From: Aggregicoccus sp. 17bor-14
Lineage (GTDB): Bacteria > Myxococcota > Myxococcia > Myxococcales > Myxococcaceae
Assembly: GCF_009659535.1 (NCBI RefSeq)
Contig: NZ_VJZZ01000009.1
Location: 55,695-119,694 of the forward strand
Reading direction: 5' to 3'
Length of the DNA: 64,000 nt
Shown: positions 54,507 through 62,934 of the stretch, piece after piece
Numbering within the stretch: position 1 is the first letter of the stretch
Layout of the letters: every line of letters begins with the position of its first letter
The notes under the pieces: generated by a model
Told to the model about the DNA's origin: nothing
The model's input: only the letters and a program-made list of their open reading frames with translations
Database searches by the model: none
Made by a program: the position numbers and the translations under genes

Positions 54507-55112
54507 ATGAAGACCCGAATCCTCAGCGCCTCCTTCGCCGCCGCCGTCGCCCTCTCGCTCACCGCCTGCGGAGGCCCGCGCGCCTACACCCGCGGTACCT
54601 ACGAGGACCCGAACACCATCGAGATGCTCTCGGATCAGTTCAACGAGAACGATCTGCAGCTCATCGCCAAGAAGATGGTGAACTCGCTCACCAGCTCCCA
54701 GCGCTTCGCGCAGGACGCCTCCCGCCCCATCGTGGTGGTGGGCCGCATGCGCAACAAGACCAGCGAGCACATCGACATGAGCTCGCTCGCGGACAAGATC
54801 CAGACCCAGCTCCAGCAGTCCGGCCGCTTCCGGCTCCTGGACAAGGCCGCCCGCGAGGACATCGCCGAGGAGTACGAGTACCAGGGCAGCGGCTACGTGG
54901 ACCCCAACGCCGCCAAGGGCCCCGGCGCCCAGGTCAGCGCGGACTTCATCATGACCGGTGAGATCGCCTCGATCGTGCAGGAGGTCGGCCGCGACAAGCT
55001 CGTCTATTACAAGATGACGGTGAAGCTGAACGACATCAAGACGGGCATCGTCGAGTGGACGGACGAGAAGGAGATCCGCAAGAAGTTCGAGAAGAAGTCC
55101 ATCGGCTACTAG
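54507..55112 (+). CDS. Penicillin-binding-protein activator LpoB-like lipoprotein
   Basis: 201 residues. Lipobox SLTAC at about residue 21, then a disordered spacer and the LpoB domain: PIVVVGRMRNKTSEHIDMSSLADKIQTQL, FRLLDKAAREDIAEEYEYQ and DFIMTGEIASIVQEVG. LpoB spans the periplasm and activates class A PBPs, mainly PBP1b. AGGAG lies 11 nt upstream of ATG 54507. It is followed by a TPR lipoprotein gene, a common pairing. Confidence 0.9.
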   Translation: MKTRILSASFAAAVALSLTACGGPRAYTRGTYEDPNTIEMLSDQFNENDLQLIAKKMVNSLTSSQRFAQDASRPIVVVGRMRNKTSEHIDMSSLADKIQTQLQQSGRFRLLDKAAREDIAEEYEYQGSGYVDPNAAKGPGAQVSADFIMTGEIASIVQEVGRDKLVYYKMTVKLNDIKTGIVEWTDEKEIRKKFEKKSIGY

Positions 55113-55144
55113 CCGCCAGCCCCCCTCCCGAGCCCCCGCTCCCC

Positions 55145-56452
55145 ATGCCGTCTCTCCCCAGCCTGCGCCGCCAGCCCCCCTGCTGGCGCGCGCTCGCGCT
55201 CGCTCTGGGCACGCTGCTGCTCTCGGGCTGCGCGGGCAACTACGTGTCCCGCACGGCCGGGGTGCGCCAGGCGTACGAGCGCGAGGACTACGCGAAGGCC
55301 ATCCAGCAGCTGGACGACCTGCAGGCGAAGGAGAAGGAGAGCCCCAAGCAGCAGGACCGCCTGCTGCTCTTGATGGACCGCGGGATGGTGCTGCACGCGG
55401 CCGGCAGGTGGGCCGAGAGCATCCAGGTCCTCGCCGAGGCGGACCGGGTGGCGAGCGAGCTGGACATCACCTCCCTCTCCGAGGAGGCGAAGACGCTCGT
55501 CGCCAACGAGCGCGAGCGCGCCTACCGGGGCGAGGACTTCGAGAAGCTGATGATCTCGGTGCTCCAGGCGCTCAACTACGCGCAGCTGGGGCAGGACGAG
55601 GACGCGCTCGTCGAGGTGCGCCGGGTGAACGAGCGCCTCGAGAAGATGGTGCGCGACGAGAAGAAGCCCTACCAGCAGCTCGCCATCGCGCGCTACCTGG
55701 GCGGCATGCTCTACGAGGACCAGGGCGAGTGGGACTCCGCGTACATCGACTACGCCCGCGCGCTCGAGCTCGAGCCCGGCCTCGGGCCCCTCGCCGAGCC
55801 CGTGCTGCGGCTCGCGAAGCGGACCGGCCGCACGGACGAGTACGAGAAGCTCGTCGAGCACTTCCCCGACCTGCCCCACGCCCCGCTGGGGCCCGACGAG
55901 GGCCAGGTGGTAGTGGTGGTGGAGACGGGGCTCTCGCCGGAGAAGCAGTCCCAGGACCGCAACGCCAACGGCAGCTCGGGCGAGGGCGAGCTCATCGCGG
56001 TGCCGGTGTACGTGGACCGCGGCCTGCCGCCGCGCGCCCAGGTCTCCGTGGTCGATGCCGATGCCGGTGCCGGCCGCGGCAACGCCGAGGCGCAGACCGC
56101 CACCACCGTGACCTCCATCTCCAGCGTCGCGAAGGTGAACCTGGAGGACCGCGTCGGGCGCATGCTGCTCAAGCAGGTGGCAGGCGTGGCGGTGAAGGCG
56201 GGGCTCGCGGGCGCCGCGGGCGCGGCGACGAAGAGCAAGGAGGTGGCTGCGCTCACCTTCCTCGTGCTCAACGCCTTCAACGCCCCGGACCTGCGCTCCT
56301 GGCTCAGCCTCCCGGCCGAGTTCCAGCTCGCGCGCTTCCGCCTCCCCTCGGGAAAGCACACCCTGCAGGTGGACGTGGGCGGCCGCACCCGGAGGGTGGC
56401 GGTGGAGGTCAAGCCCCGCCGCGTCGCCACCGTCGTCGTGCGCCGGCCGTAG
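55145..56452 (+). CDS. TPR-like lipoprotein paired with LpoB (COG3014-type)
   Basis: 435 residues. Lipobox LLLSGCAGNY, then helical TPR-like repeats (YAKAIQQLDDLQ; RWAESIQVLAEADR; QLGQDEDALVEVRR; WDSAYIDYARALELEPG), and a C-terminal beta region (FRLPSGKHTLQVDVGGRTRR). Related lipoproteins next to lpoB are proposed to act in peptidoglycan synthesis control. ATG 55145 is 32 nt after the lpoB stop; the upstream in-frame frame from 55055 runs through lpoB and is not real. Confidence 0.82.
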   Translation: MPSLPSLRRQPPCWRALALALGTLLLSGCAGNYVSRTAGVRQAYEREDYAKAIQQLDDLQAKEKESPKQQDRLLLLMDRGMVLHAAGRWAESIQVLAEADRVASELDITSLSEEAKTLVANERERAYRGEDFEKLMISVLQALNYAQLGQDEDALVEVRRVNERLEKMVRDEKKPYQQLAIARYLGGMLYEDQGEWDSAYIDYARALELEPGLGPLAEPVLRLAKRTGRTDEYEKLVEHFPDLPHAPLGPDEGQVVVVVETGLSPEKQSQDRNANGSSGEGELIAVPVYVDRGLPPRAQVSVVDADAGAGRGNAEAQTATTVTSISSVAKVNLEDRVGRMLLKQVAGVAVKAGLAGAAGAATKSKEVAALTFLVLNAFNAPDLRSWLSLPAEFQLARFRLPSGKHTLQVDVGGRTRRVAVEVKPRRVATVVVRRP

Positions 56453-56564
56453 GCGGCGCGCTGCGTCACGCAGCCGATTGGGAAGCGGTGTCGATCTCGG
56501 GCATCGTCGCGCGTCGTCAGGGGGCGCGCGCCCCCATCGGCGCGCCCTTCCACCTGGAGCCGCA

Positions 56565-56963
56565 ATGCACAAGCAGATCATCGTCAACCTGCCGGTCAAG
56601 GACCTGGCGAAGTCCAAGGCCTTCTTCTCCTCGCTCGGCTTCGGGTTCAACCCGAACATGTCGAACGAGCACGCGGCCATGATGGTCATCGCGGAGGGCA
56701 GCATCAGCGTGATGCTGACGAAGGAGGGCTTCTTCGAGTCCCTCACCCAGAAGCCCGTCGCGCGGGCGAAGGAGGCCAGCGAGGTGGTGGTCTGCCTGGT
56801 CTGCGAGCGCCGGGACGAGGTGGCGAGCCTCGTGGCCAAGGCGGTCGCCGCGGGCGGCCGCACCCCGCATCCGCTCGAGGATGAGGGCTTCATGGTCAGC
56901 CAGGGCTTCGAGGACCTCGATGGCCACCTCTGGAACCTGGTCTGGATGGCGCCCCAGGCCTGA
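56565..56963 (+). CDS. VOC-family (glyoxalase-like) protein
   Basis: 132 residues. Two beta-alpha-beta-beta-beta units: INLPVKDLAKSKAFFSSLGF and ending DGHLWNLVWM, with a conserved E/D metal position near the end (FEDLDGHLW). Typical of a single-domain VOC protein, perhaps a lyase or dioxygenase-like fold. Start ATG 56565; GGAG lies 6 nt upstream. Standing alone. Confidence 0.85.
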   Translation: MHKQIIVNLPVKDLAKSKAFFSSLGFGFNPNMSNEHAAMMVIAEGSISVMLTKEGFFESLTQKPVARAKEASEVVVCLVCERRDEVASLVAKAVAAGGRTPHPLEDEGFMVSQGFEDLDGHLWNLVWMAPQA

Positions 56964-57130
56964 CCCGTTGGACTCGAGTCCAGGGTCCGCCCCCGCCGGG
57001 CCCCGGCCCCTGCCTGTCCTGCGCGCGTAGGACCTTTGGGACAGCTTGTGGCGGACCGGTTTCGTCGTGACCGTGTCCATCTCTGGACGTGCCGAGGCCC
57101 TGCCGCCGGGCCTGGCGGCGGGGTCACCGA

Positions 57131-58498
57131 ATGGCGCGGGTGGTCGTGATCGGCGCAGGAACGATGGGGCTCGCGGCGGCCTACCAGGCCGTGCGCGAGG
57201 GCCACGAGGTGCACGTCCTCGAGGGCGCCGCTACGCCCGGCGGGATGGCGGCGCACTTCGACTTCGGCGGCCTGTCGATCGAGCGCTTCTACCACTTCGT
57301 CACCCGCGGTGACGCCGCCACCTTCGAGCTGCTGGGGGAGCTGGGCCTGGGCGACCGGCTGCGCTGGGTGCCTACGTCGATGGGCCTGTACTGCGACGGC
57401 CGGCTCCACCCCTGGGGTGACCCCCTCTCGATGCTGCGCTTTCCCGGCCTCGGGCTCATCTCGAAGCTGCGCTACGGGGTGATGTCCTGGCTCTGCGTGC
57501 GGCGCGAGCAGTGGCCCGGCCTGGACGCGCTCAGCGCGCGGGAGTGGCTCACCCGCTGGTGTGGCGCGCGCGTGTACGAGAAGCTCTGGCGGCCGCTGCT
57601 CTCGCTCAAGTTCCACGAGTACCAGGACCGCGTCTCCGCCGCCTGGGTGTGCGCGCGCATCCAGCGCGTGGGCCGCTCGCGCCGCAGCCTCATGCAGGAG
57701 GAGCTGGGCTACATCGACGGCGGCTCCCAGGTGCTCATCGATGCGCTCGTCGCGGCCATCGCCCAGGGCGGCGGCCAGCTCCACCTCTCCACGCCGGCCC
57801 GCCGCGTGGAGGTGGCGCAGGGCCACGTGCGCGCGGTCTTCACGCCGCAGGGGACCTTCGCCGCGGACGCGGTCATCTCCACCGTCCCCACGCCGCTGGT
57901 GTCGCGGCTCGTGCCTGCGCTGCCGGAGGACTGCAAGGCGCGCTACGACCGCATCCTCAACATCGGGGTGTGCTGCCTCGTGTTCAAGCTGGCGCGCCCC
58001 GTCACCCGCAACCTGTGGACGAACATCTCCGAGCCCGGCATCGACGTGCCCGGCATCATCGAGTTCTCCAACCTGCGGCCGATCTCGCCGCACATCGTCT
58101 ACGTCCCCTACTACATGCCCATCACGCATCCCCGCTTCGCCTGGCCGGACGAGGCCCTGCTCGACGAGGCCTTCGCCTACCTGCGCCGCGTCAACCCGGC
58201 GCTGCGCCCGGAGGACCGGCTCGATGCGCGGGTGGCCCGCCTGCGCCATGCGCAGCCCGTGTGCGAGACGGGCTTCGGCGCGAGGCTCCCGCCGGTGCAG
58301 ACCCCCATCGGGGGGCTGCAGGTGGCCGACACGAGCTTCTACTACCCGATGGACCGCTGCATCGCGCTGAGCGTGCAGCTGGGCCGCGAGATGGCGCGCG
58401 CCGTGCCCCTGGGCCTGCGGCGCCCGGAGCGCCCGGACTGGCAGGCGCCGCCGCCGCCGCGCGCGGAGGCCGGAGGCCTTTCCGCCCATGCGCCCTAG
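57131..58498 (+). CDS. NAD(P)/FAD-dependent oxidoreductase (amine oxidase/PPOX-like)
   Basis: 455 residues. N-terminal Rossmann motif VVVIGAGTMGLAAA (GxGxxG), HVLEGAATPGGMA, then flavin-containing amine-oxidase fold and a second dinucleotide region VISTVPTPLVSRLVP and DTSFYYPMDRCIALSV near the end. Such proteins often accompany polysaccharide gene clusters, as UDP-galactopyranose-mutase-like enzymes or desaturases. ATG 57131 follows ATGGCG without a clear SD. Next to GT genes on the opposite strand. Confidence 0.85.
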   Translation: MARVVVIGAGTMGLAAAYQAVREGHEVHVLEGAATPGGMAAHFDFGGLSIERFYHFVTRGDAATFELLGELGLGDRLRWVPTSMGLYCDGRLHPWGDPLSMLRFPGLGLISKLRYGVMSWLCVRREQWPGLDALSAREWLTRWCGARVYEKLWRPLLSLKFHEYQDRVSAAWVCARIQRVGRSRRSLMQEELGYIDGGSQVLIDALVAAIAQGGGQLHLSTPARRVEVAQGHVRAVFTPQGTFAADAVISTVPTPLVSRLVPALPEDCKARYDRILNIGVCCLVFKLARPVTRNLWTNISEPGIDVPGIIEFSNLRPISPHIVYVPYYMPITHPRFAWPDEALLDEAFAYLRRVNPALRPEDRLDARVARLRHAQPVCETGFGARLPPVQTPIGGLQVADTSFYYPMDRCIALSVQLGREMARAVPLGLRRPERPDWQAPPPPRAEAGGLSAHAP

Positions 58499-58504
58499 GA
58501 CGCC

Positions 58505-60205
58505 TTACTGCGCGGAGCGCGCTGCCGCCGGCGCCAGCGCCTGCGCGCGCGGGTGCACGAGGAACAGGTACTGCTGGCGCAGGTCGTCGTGGTGCCTGAG
58601 CTCGATGGGCCTGCCGTCCGCCTGCACGCCGTCCAGCAGCCAGGTGAAGTTCGGGAGGAAGGACCCGAAGACGTAGAAGCGCGGGTGGGCCTTCATGAAG
58701 GTCTCGTAGTCCTCCACGCGCGCCCCGAAGCGCGGGCCCACCAGTGTCAGCACCCCCCGCTCCATGCTCGTGTGCCCGAGGATGCGCCGCGCCTCGCCGA
58801 CGTCCGCGAGGTAGGTCAGCCGCCTGCGCAGCTCCGGCGGCGCGTAGTACGTGAGCTCCAGCAGCAGCGAGGGGTGGTTGGTGACGATGGGGATGGGCTC
58901 GCGCGCCTCGGCCTGCAGGAGCGCGAGCGCCACCTCGTTGTCGCGCTGGATCTGCCGCGCGCGCAGGAAGGAGGCGAGCTCGCGCACGCACGCGGCGCCC
59001 AGCACCAGCAGCGCGAGCACCAGGCCGGGCCGGGCCGCGCCGCCGAACAGGCGGGGCAGGGGGAGCACGGCGAGGATGCACAGGCCCAGCAGCGCCGAGA
59101 GCACGTAGCGGTCCACGTACGCGCCCGTCACGAGCGACAGCCCGTACTGGAGCAGCGGGAGCGCGGCGAAGCCCAGCACGGCCGCCCACTCGTCCGCGGG
59201 CAGCACCGGCGCGAGCCCGCGCCAGGTGACGCGGTGCAGGTGCGCCACGCGCGGCAGGCGCGCGGGCAGGGGCGCGAGGAAGGTGACGAGCACGGCGACC
59301 CCGAGCGCGAGCCCCGCCGACTTGCCGAAGTAGATGTAGAAGCGCAGCACGTCGCTCGGCCCCGCCTTCGCCCAGAAATCGTGGATGGCGCTGCGGATGC
59401 TCGCGAGCAGCGGGAGCGAGAGCGCCAGGGCCAGCGCCGGCGCGAGCAGCAGCGCGGCCCACGTCCCCCCGTCGATGCGCCGCCGTTTCAGCGACCGGAC
59501 GAGCTGCCCCAGCCCGAGCGGAATCACCGTGAGCAGCGCGTAGTAGTGCGAGCCCACGGCCCCCAGCAGCGCGAGGAAGAGGCCGAGCCGCGCGAGGTGC
59601 CGTCCCCGGCCCTCGCCCAGCCGCTGCCAGCAGCAGAGCGCCGCCCCCGAGAGGCCGAGGATGAGGCCGTAGGGGCGCGCCTCGCTCGCGTAGTAGAAGT
59701 ACGGGACGGTGCCGAGCAGCAGCGCTCCCGTCAGCGCGTAGCCCTGCGGGATGCGCCGGCGCAGGAAGACGTAGAGGGCGACGCCTGCCGCCAGGTACCC
59801 GAGGAGGGCCGGGAGCCGCAGCGCGACGGGGCTCGTGCCCAGCCCCTGCACCACGGCCCGCATGAGGCAGTAGTAGAGCAGGGGCAGCTGCTCTGCGCCC
59901 GTGAGCAGCGCGGTCCAGGTGTCCGCCAGGCGCGGGAAGCTCGCCATGTGGAGCGTGAACAGCTCGTCGTTCCACAGCGGCCGGGTCAGGGCGATCGCCG
60001 TGGCCCCCACGAGGTAGAGCAGCACGGCACCCAGCGCGAGCGCCTCGAAGGCGCCCCGGCGGCCGCGGCCATCCACCCGCATGGCCCCTTCGCGGTGGGC
60101 GCCGGGCTGTGCCTCCGAAGGGACGGGGGAGGGCGCCGTGTGCGCGGCCACCGGCAGCCCCCCGGCTCGCTCCTCCGCCTCGTGCGGCGCGCTAGGCACT
60201 GGCAC
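58505..60205 (-). CDS. GT39-like integral-membrane glycosyltransferase
   Basis: 566 residues. After a cytoplasmic N-terminal extension (1-50), about ten to twelve helices. RPLWNDELFTLHMASFPR contains the luminal DE motif of GT39/ArnT/PMT enzymes, which use polyprenyl-phosphate sugar to modify lipids or proteins. It is read after the two glycosyltransferase genes and its GTG 60205 overlaps the preceding stop by 14 nt. A start at the next GTG (60199) is possible. Confidence 0.85.
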   Translation of the reverse strand: MPVPSAPHEAEERAGGLPVAAHTAPSPVPSEAQPGAHREGAMRVDGRGRRGAFEALALGAVLLYLVGATAIALTRPLWNDELFTLHMASFPRLADTWTALLTGAEQLPLLYYCLMRAVVQGLGTSPVALRLPALLGYLAAGVALYVFLRRRIPQGYALTGALLLGTVPYFYYASEARPYGLILGLSGAALCCWQRLGEGRGRHLARLGLFLALLGAVGSHYYALLTVIPLGLGQLVRSLKRRRIDGGTWAALLLAPALALALSLPLLASIRSAIHDFWAKAGPSDVLRFYIYFGKSAGLALGVAVLVTFLAPLPARLPRVAHLHRVTWRGLAPVLPADEWAAVLGFAALPLLQYGLSLVTGAYVDRYVLSALLGLCILAVLPLPRLFGGAARPGLVLALLVLGAACVRELASFLRARQIQRDNEVALALLQAEAREPIPIVTNHPSLLLELTYYAPPELRRRLTYLADVGEARRILGHTSMERGVLTLVGPRFGARVEDYETFMKAHPRFYVFGSFLPNFTWLLDGVQADGRPIELRHHDDLRQQYLFLVHPRAQALAPAAARSAQ

Positions 60206-61349
60206 GGGACCTCTCCTGTGTGCGGGACCGCCCGCGTGCGGCGCGCTGCAGCCCGAGCGGGAAGCGCCGCGAGAGCGCCGCGTGGACCCCGCGGCCCCAG
60301 GCGCTCCAGCTCAGCCGCTCCTCGAAGCGCACGCGCGCCTGACGGCTCAGCCGGGCGTAGCCCTCCCGGTCGCGCCACGCCGCCTCGAGCACCTGCGCGT
60401 AGGCCTCGCCGGGTGCGTCCAGCGGCAGCAGGTGTCCGTTCACGCCCTCCTCCACGACGGAGGGAACGCCGCCGGTGCGCGTGCTCACCGACGGCAGCCC
60501 GTAGGCGCTCGCCTCGCAGAACACGAGCCCCATGGCCTCGGCGCGCGTGGGGAGCAGGAGGAAGTGCGCCTCGCGCAGCAGCGCATCGAGCCGCGCCACG
60601 TCCGCGGGCACCCCCTTGTCGAGGAAGGGCACCACGCTCACGCACGCGGGCAGCGCGAGCCCCGGCGGCGGCTCGCAGCCGCACACCGTCAGGTGTGCAG
60701 GCACGCCGCGCCGGTTGAGCGCCACCACGGCGTCCAGCGCGAGCGGGCCCCCCTTGCGCTCCCAGCTCACGCCCAGGAAGAGCAGCTGCAGCACGCGCGC
60801 GGCGCAGCGGCGCTCCGGGTCCACGCGCGGGGGCGTGAGGGCGAGGTTCGCGCCGAAGGGCAGCACCTCCACGCGCTCGCTCGGGACGCCGTAGTCGCGC
60901 AGCGCGGAGTCGGCCGCCCACTGCGAGGAGTACAGCAGCAGGTCCGTGCGCCGGATGGCGCGCCGCTCGAGCGCGCGCCGCACGCGCCGCCGCCACGCCG
61001 GGCCCAGCGTGCGCGGGTAGTAGTCCTCGAAGGCCTGCCAGGTGATGTCGTTCGCGTAGACGAGCGGGAGGCGGCGCGGCACGAGCGCCGCGATGGAGGG
61101 AGAGGCCAGCACGAAGGTGACGTCGAAGCGCTCGGGCCTCAGCGCCTGCTGCGTGTGCAGCACGTACCTTGCCCGCTCACCGGCCCGCCGCAGCCACGCG
61201 CCGTGCTCCGGGGGCTGCACGAAGGCAGTGACCTCCCCCACGTGCTCCTGCAGCGCGCGCCAGGTGAAGTGCGCGAGGCCGGACCAGGCCCGCACGTCGT
61301 GCGGATCGAGCTGGCTCAGCAGCGCGATGCGGAAGGCGCGAGGCGCCAT
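60192..61349 (-). CDS. Glycosyltransferase (GT4-like), copy 2
   Basis: 385 residues, GT-B fold. Opening FRIALLSQLDPHDVRAWSG and ERAIRRTDLLLYSS, then LQLLFLGVSWERKGG and the C-terminal nucleotide-binding EX7E-like region FCEASAYGLPSVSTRTGGV. Retaining GT4 transferases of this type act on exopolysaccharide or lipid carriers. It is a paralog of the next gene upstream (61502-62608), with shared motifs at the same positions. Start ATG 61349 with no strong ribosome site. Confidence 0.9.
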   Translation of the reverse strand: MAPRAFRIALLSQLDPHDVRAWSGLAHFTWRALQEHVGEVTAFVQPPEHGAWLRRAGERARYVLHTQQALRPERFDVTFVLASPSIAALVPRRLPLVYANDITWQAFEDYYPRTLGPAWRRRVRRALERRAIRRTDLLLYSSQWAADSALRDYGVPSERVEVLPFGANLALTPPRVDPERRCAARVLQLLFLGVSWERKGGPLALDAVVALNRRGVPAHLTVCGCEPPPGLALPACVSVVPFLDKGVPADVARLDALLREAHFLLLPTRAEAMGLVFCEASAYGLPSVSTRTGGVPSVVEEGVNGHLLPLDAPGEAYAQVLEAAWRDREGYARLSRQARVRFEERLSWSAWGRGVHAALSRRFPLGLQRAARGRSRTQERSRASA

Positions 61350-61448
61350 GCGGTGACCCCAGGGCGTGCCCCGGACGCTTCCCGGGAGCGGTCTGCTGAG
61401 CGTTAGCAGCGGGGCCCCCGGTGGACAGTTGTCCTCGGAGACGTGAAC

Positions 61449-61473
61449 CCCGGGACAGGGGCCCCTGCCCGGG
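61449..61473. promoter_or_regulatory. Near-perfect 25-nt GC palindrome between glycosyltransferase genes
   Basis: CCCGGG (61449-61454), one unpaired A, CAGGGG (61456-61461), then CCCCTG (61462-61467) and CCCGGG (61468-61473). The central CAGGGGCCCCTG is a perfect palindrome without a loop. Its position, after the first glycosyltransferase and before the second, fits a terminator-like attenuator or an operator. Confidence 0.45.
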
Positions 61474-61501
61474 CCGCCCTGCCGCTGGGCAGACGGGCGA
61501 C

Positions 61502-62608
61502 TCAGTTGCGCTGCGCGGCGAAGCGCTGCGCGAGCGCGCCGTGCAGGCTCTCGGCCCAGGCGCTCCAGTTGAGCCGCTGCTCGAAGCGCTGGCGCGACCG
61601 GTGGGAGAAGCGCGCGTAGGCCTCCCGGTCCTCCCAGTCGCGCGCGAGCACCTCGGCGTAGTCCTCCGCTCCGGCCTCCAGCGGGAGCATGCGCCCGTTC
61701 ACGCCGTCCTCGATGACGGAGGGGATGCCCCCGGTGCGCGTGGTGACGACGGGCAGGCCGTAGGCGTTGGCCTCGCAGAAGGCGACGGGGGTCGCGTCCG
61801 CGCGGGTGGGCAGCAGCAGGAAGTGCGCCTCGCGCAGCAGCGCATCCAGCCGGGCGGCGTCCGCGGGCACGCGCTTGTCCAGGAAGGGCACGAGCCGCAC
61901 GAAGTCCGGCACCGGCGTGCCGGCCGGCGGCGCGCAGCCGCAGAGGGTGAGGCGCGCCGGGATGCCGCGGCGGTTGAGCGCGCGCACCGCCTCGAGCGCC
62001 CACGCGCCGCCCTTGCGCTCCCAGCTCACGCCCAGGAAGAGCAGCTGCAGCGCGGCGGCGCGCGTACGCGTGCGCGGGTCGAGCGGCGGGGGAGGGTGGG
62101 GCAGGTTCGCCCCGTAGGGGATGACCGCCACGCGCTCGGGCGGGACGTCGTAGTCGCGCACGGCCGACTCGGAGGCCCAGGTGGACGAGTAGACGAGCAG
62201 GTCCGCGCGCTGCACGGCCCTGCGCTCGAGCGCGCGGCGCAGGCGCAGCTGCCAGGGGCGGCGGTAGACGGGTGGGTAGTAGCCCTCGTAGACGCGCCAG
62301 GTGATGTCCGAGGCGTACACGAGGGGGACCTGCCGCGGCACCAGGGCGCCGAGCACCGCCGCCTGCATCACGAGCACGAGGTCGAAGCGCTCGGGGCGCA
62401 GCGCGTGCCAGGTGCGCAGGGCGTAGCGCGTCAGCCGGCAGGCCCGCGCAACCAGCGCCGGGTGGACGGCGGGCGGCCGCAGGACGGTGACCGCGTTGCC
62501 GCTCTCGCGCAGCGCCTCGCAGGCGAAGTGCGCGATGCCCGAGAACGCCCGCACGTCGTGCGGGTCGTGTGTACTCACGTAGGCAATCCGGAACGAGGGC
62601 CGCGCCAT
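61502..62608 (-). CDS. Glycosyltransferase (GT4-like), copy 1
   Basis: 368 residues, GT-B. FRIAYVSTHDPHDVRAFSG, LLVYSSTWASES, LQLLFLGVSWERKGG, REAHFLLLPTRADAT and FCEANAYGLPVVTTRTGGI. It parallels the following gene along its whole length, so the two arose by tandem duplication and then diverged, mostly in the acceptor-binding N-terminal half. Start ATG 62608; the longer frame to 62806 is not supported. Its cluster neighbours are the GT39-like gene and FAD oxidoreductase. Confidence 0.9.
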   Translation of the reverse strand: MARPSFRIAYVSTHDPHDVRAFSGIAHFACEALRESGNAVTVLRPPAVHPALVARACRLTRYALRTWHALRPERFDLVLVMQAAVLGALVPRQVPLVYASDITWRVYEGYYPPVYRRPWQLRLRRALERRAVQRADLLVYSSTWASESAVRDYDVPPERVAVIPYGANLPHPPPPLDPRTRTRAAALQLLFLGVSWERKGGAWALEAVRALNRRGIPARLTLCGCAPPAGTPVPDFVRLVPFLDKRVPADAARLDALLREAHFLLLPTRADATPVAFCEANAYGLPVVTTRTGGIPSVIEDGVNGRMLPLEAGAEDYAEVLARDWEDREAYARFSHRSRQRFEQRLNWSAWAESLHGALAQRFAAQRN

Positions 62609-62934
62609 GCGGACCCCAGCTACGCCGCCGCGGGCGCGGGCGCACATGGAACCCGCGTCGAACCCGCGGCCGTGCCGCCCGCCTGCTCCGCCTGCGGCCG
62701 GGCGGTGGGGTATCGGCGCCCGGGGGGGAGGGTCAAAGGGCTGGGCAGGAGGTGCGCGCTGACCCAGGGGGCCGCTCCCCCGTCGGCGGACCTGGGTGAC
62801 GCGCAACCCTCCGTCTTCGCTGGTGCTGACCGGGCGCCGCAGGGGGTTCGTCCGGGGTGCGTCGGAGCCCCGCGGTGCAGGCGCGGAACTTGCTCAAGGG
62901 TGAGCGCGGCCCCGTTCACCCCCTGCCGAGCTCC
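62609..62934. other. Intergenic region between divergent genes
   Basis: 326 bases with no credible gene. It must hold the promoters of the glycosyltransferase gene (minus) and the chemoreceptor gene (plus). A GG-N10-GC pattern (62880-62893, AGGCGCG-N4-TTGC) resembles a sigma-54 promoter about 42 nt before the chemoreceptor ATG. Nothing else is clear. Confidence 0.5.
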
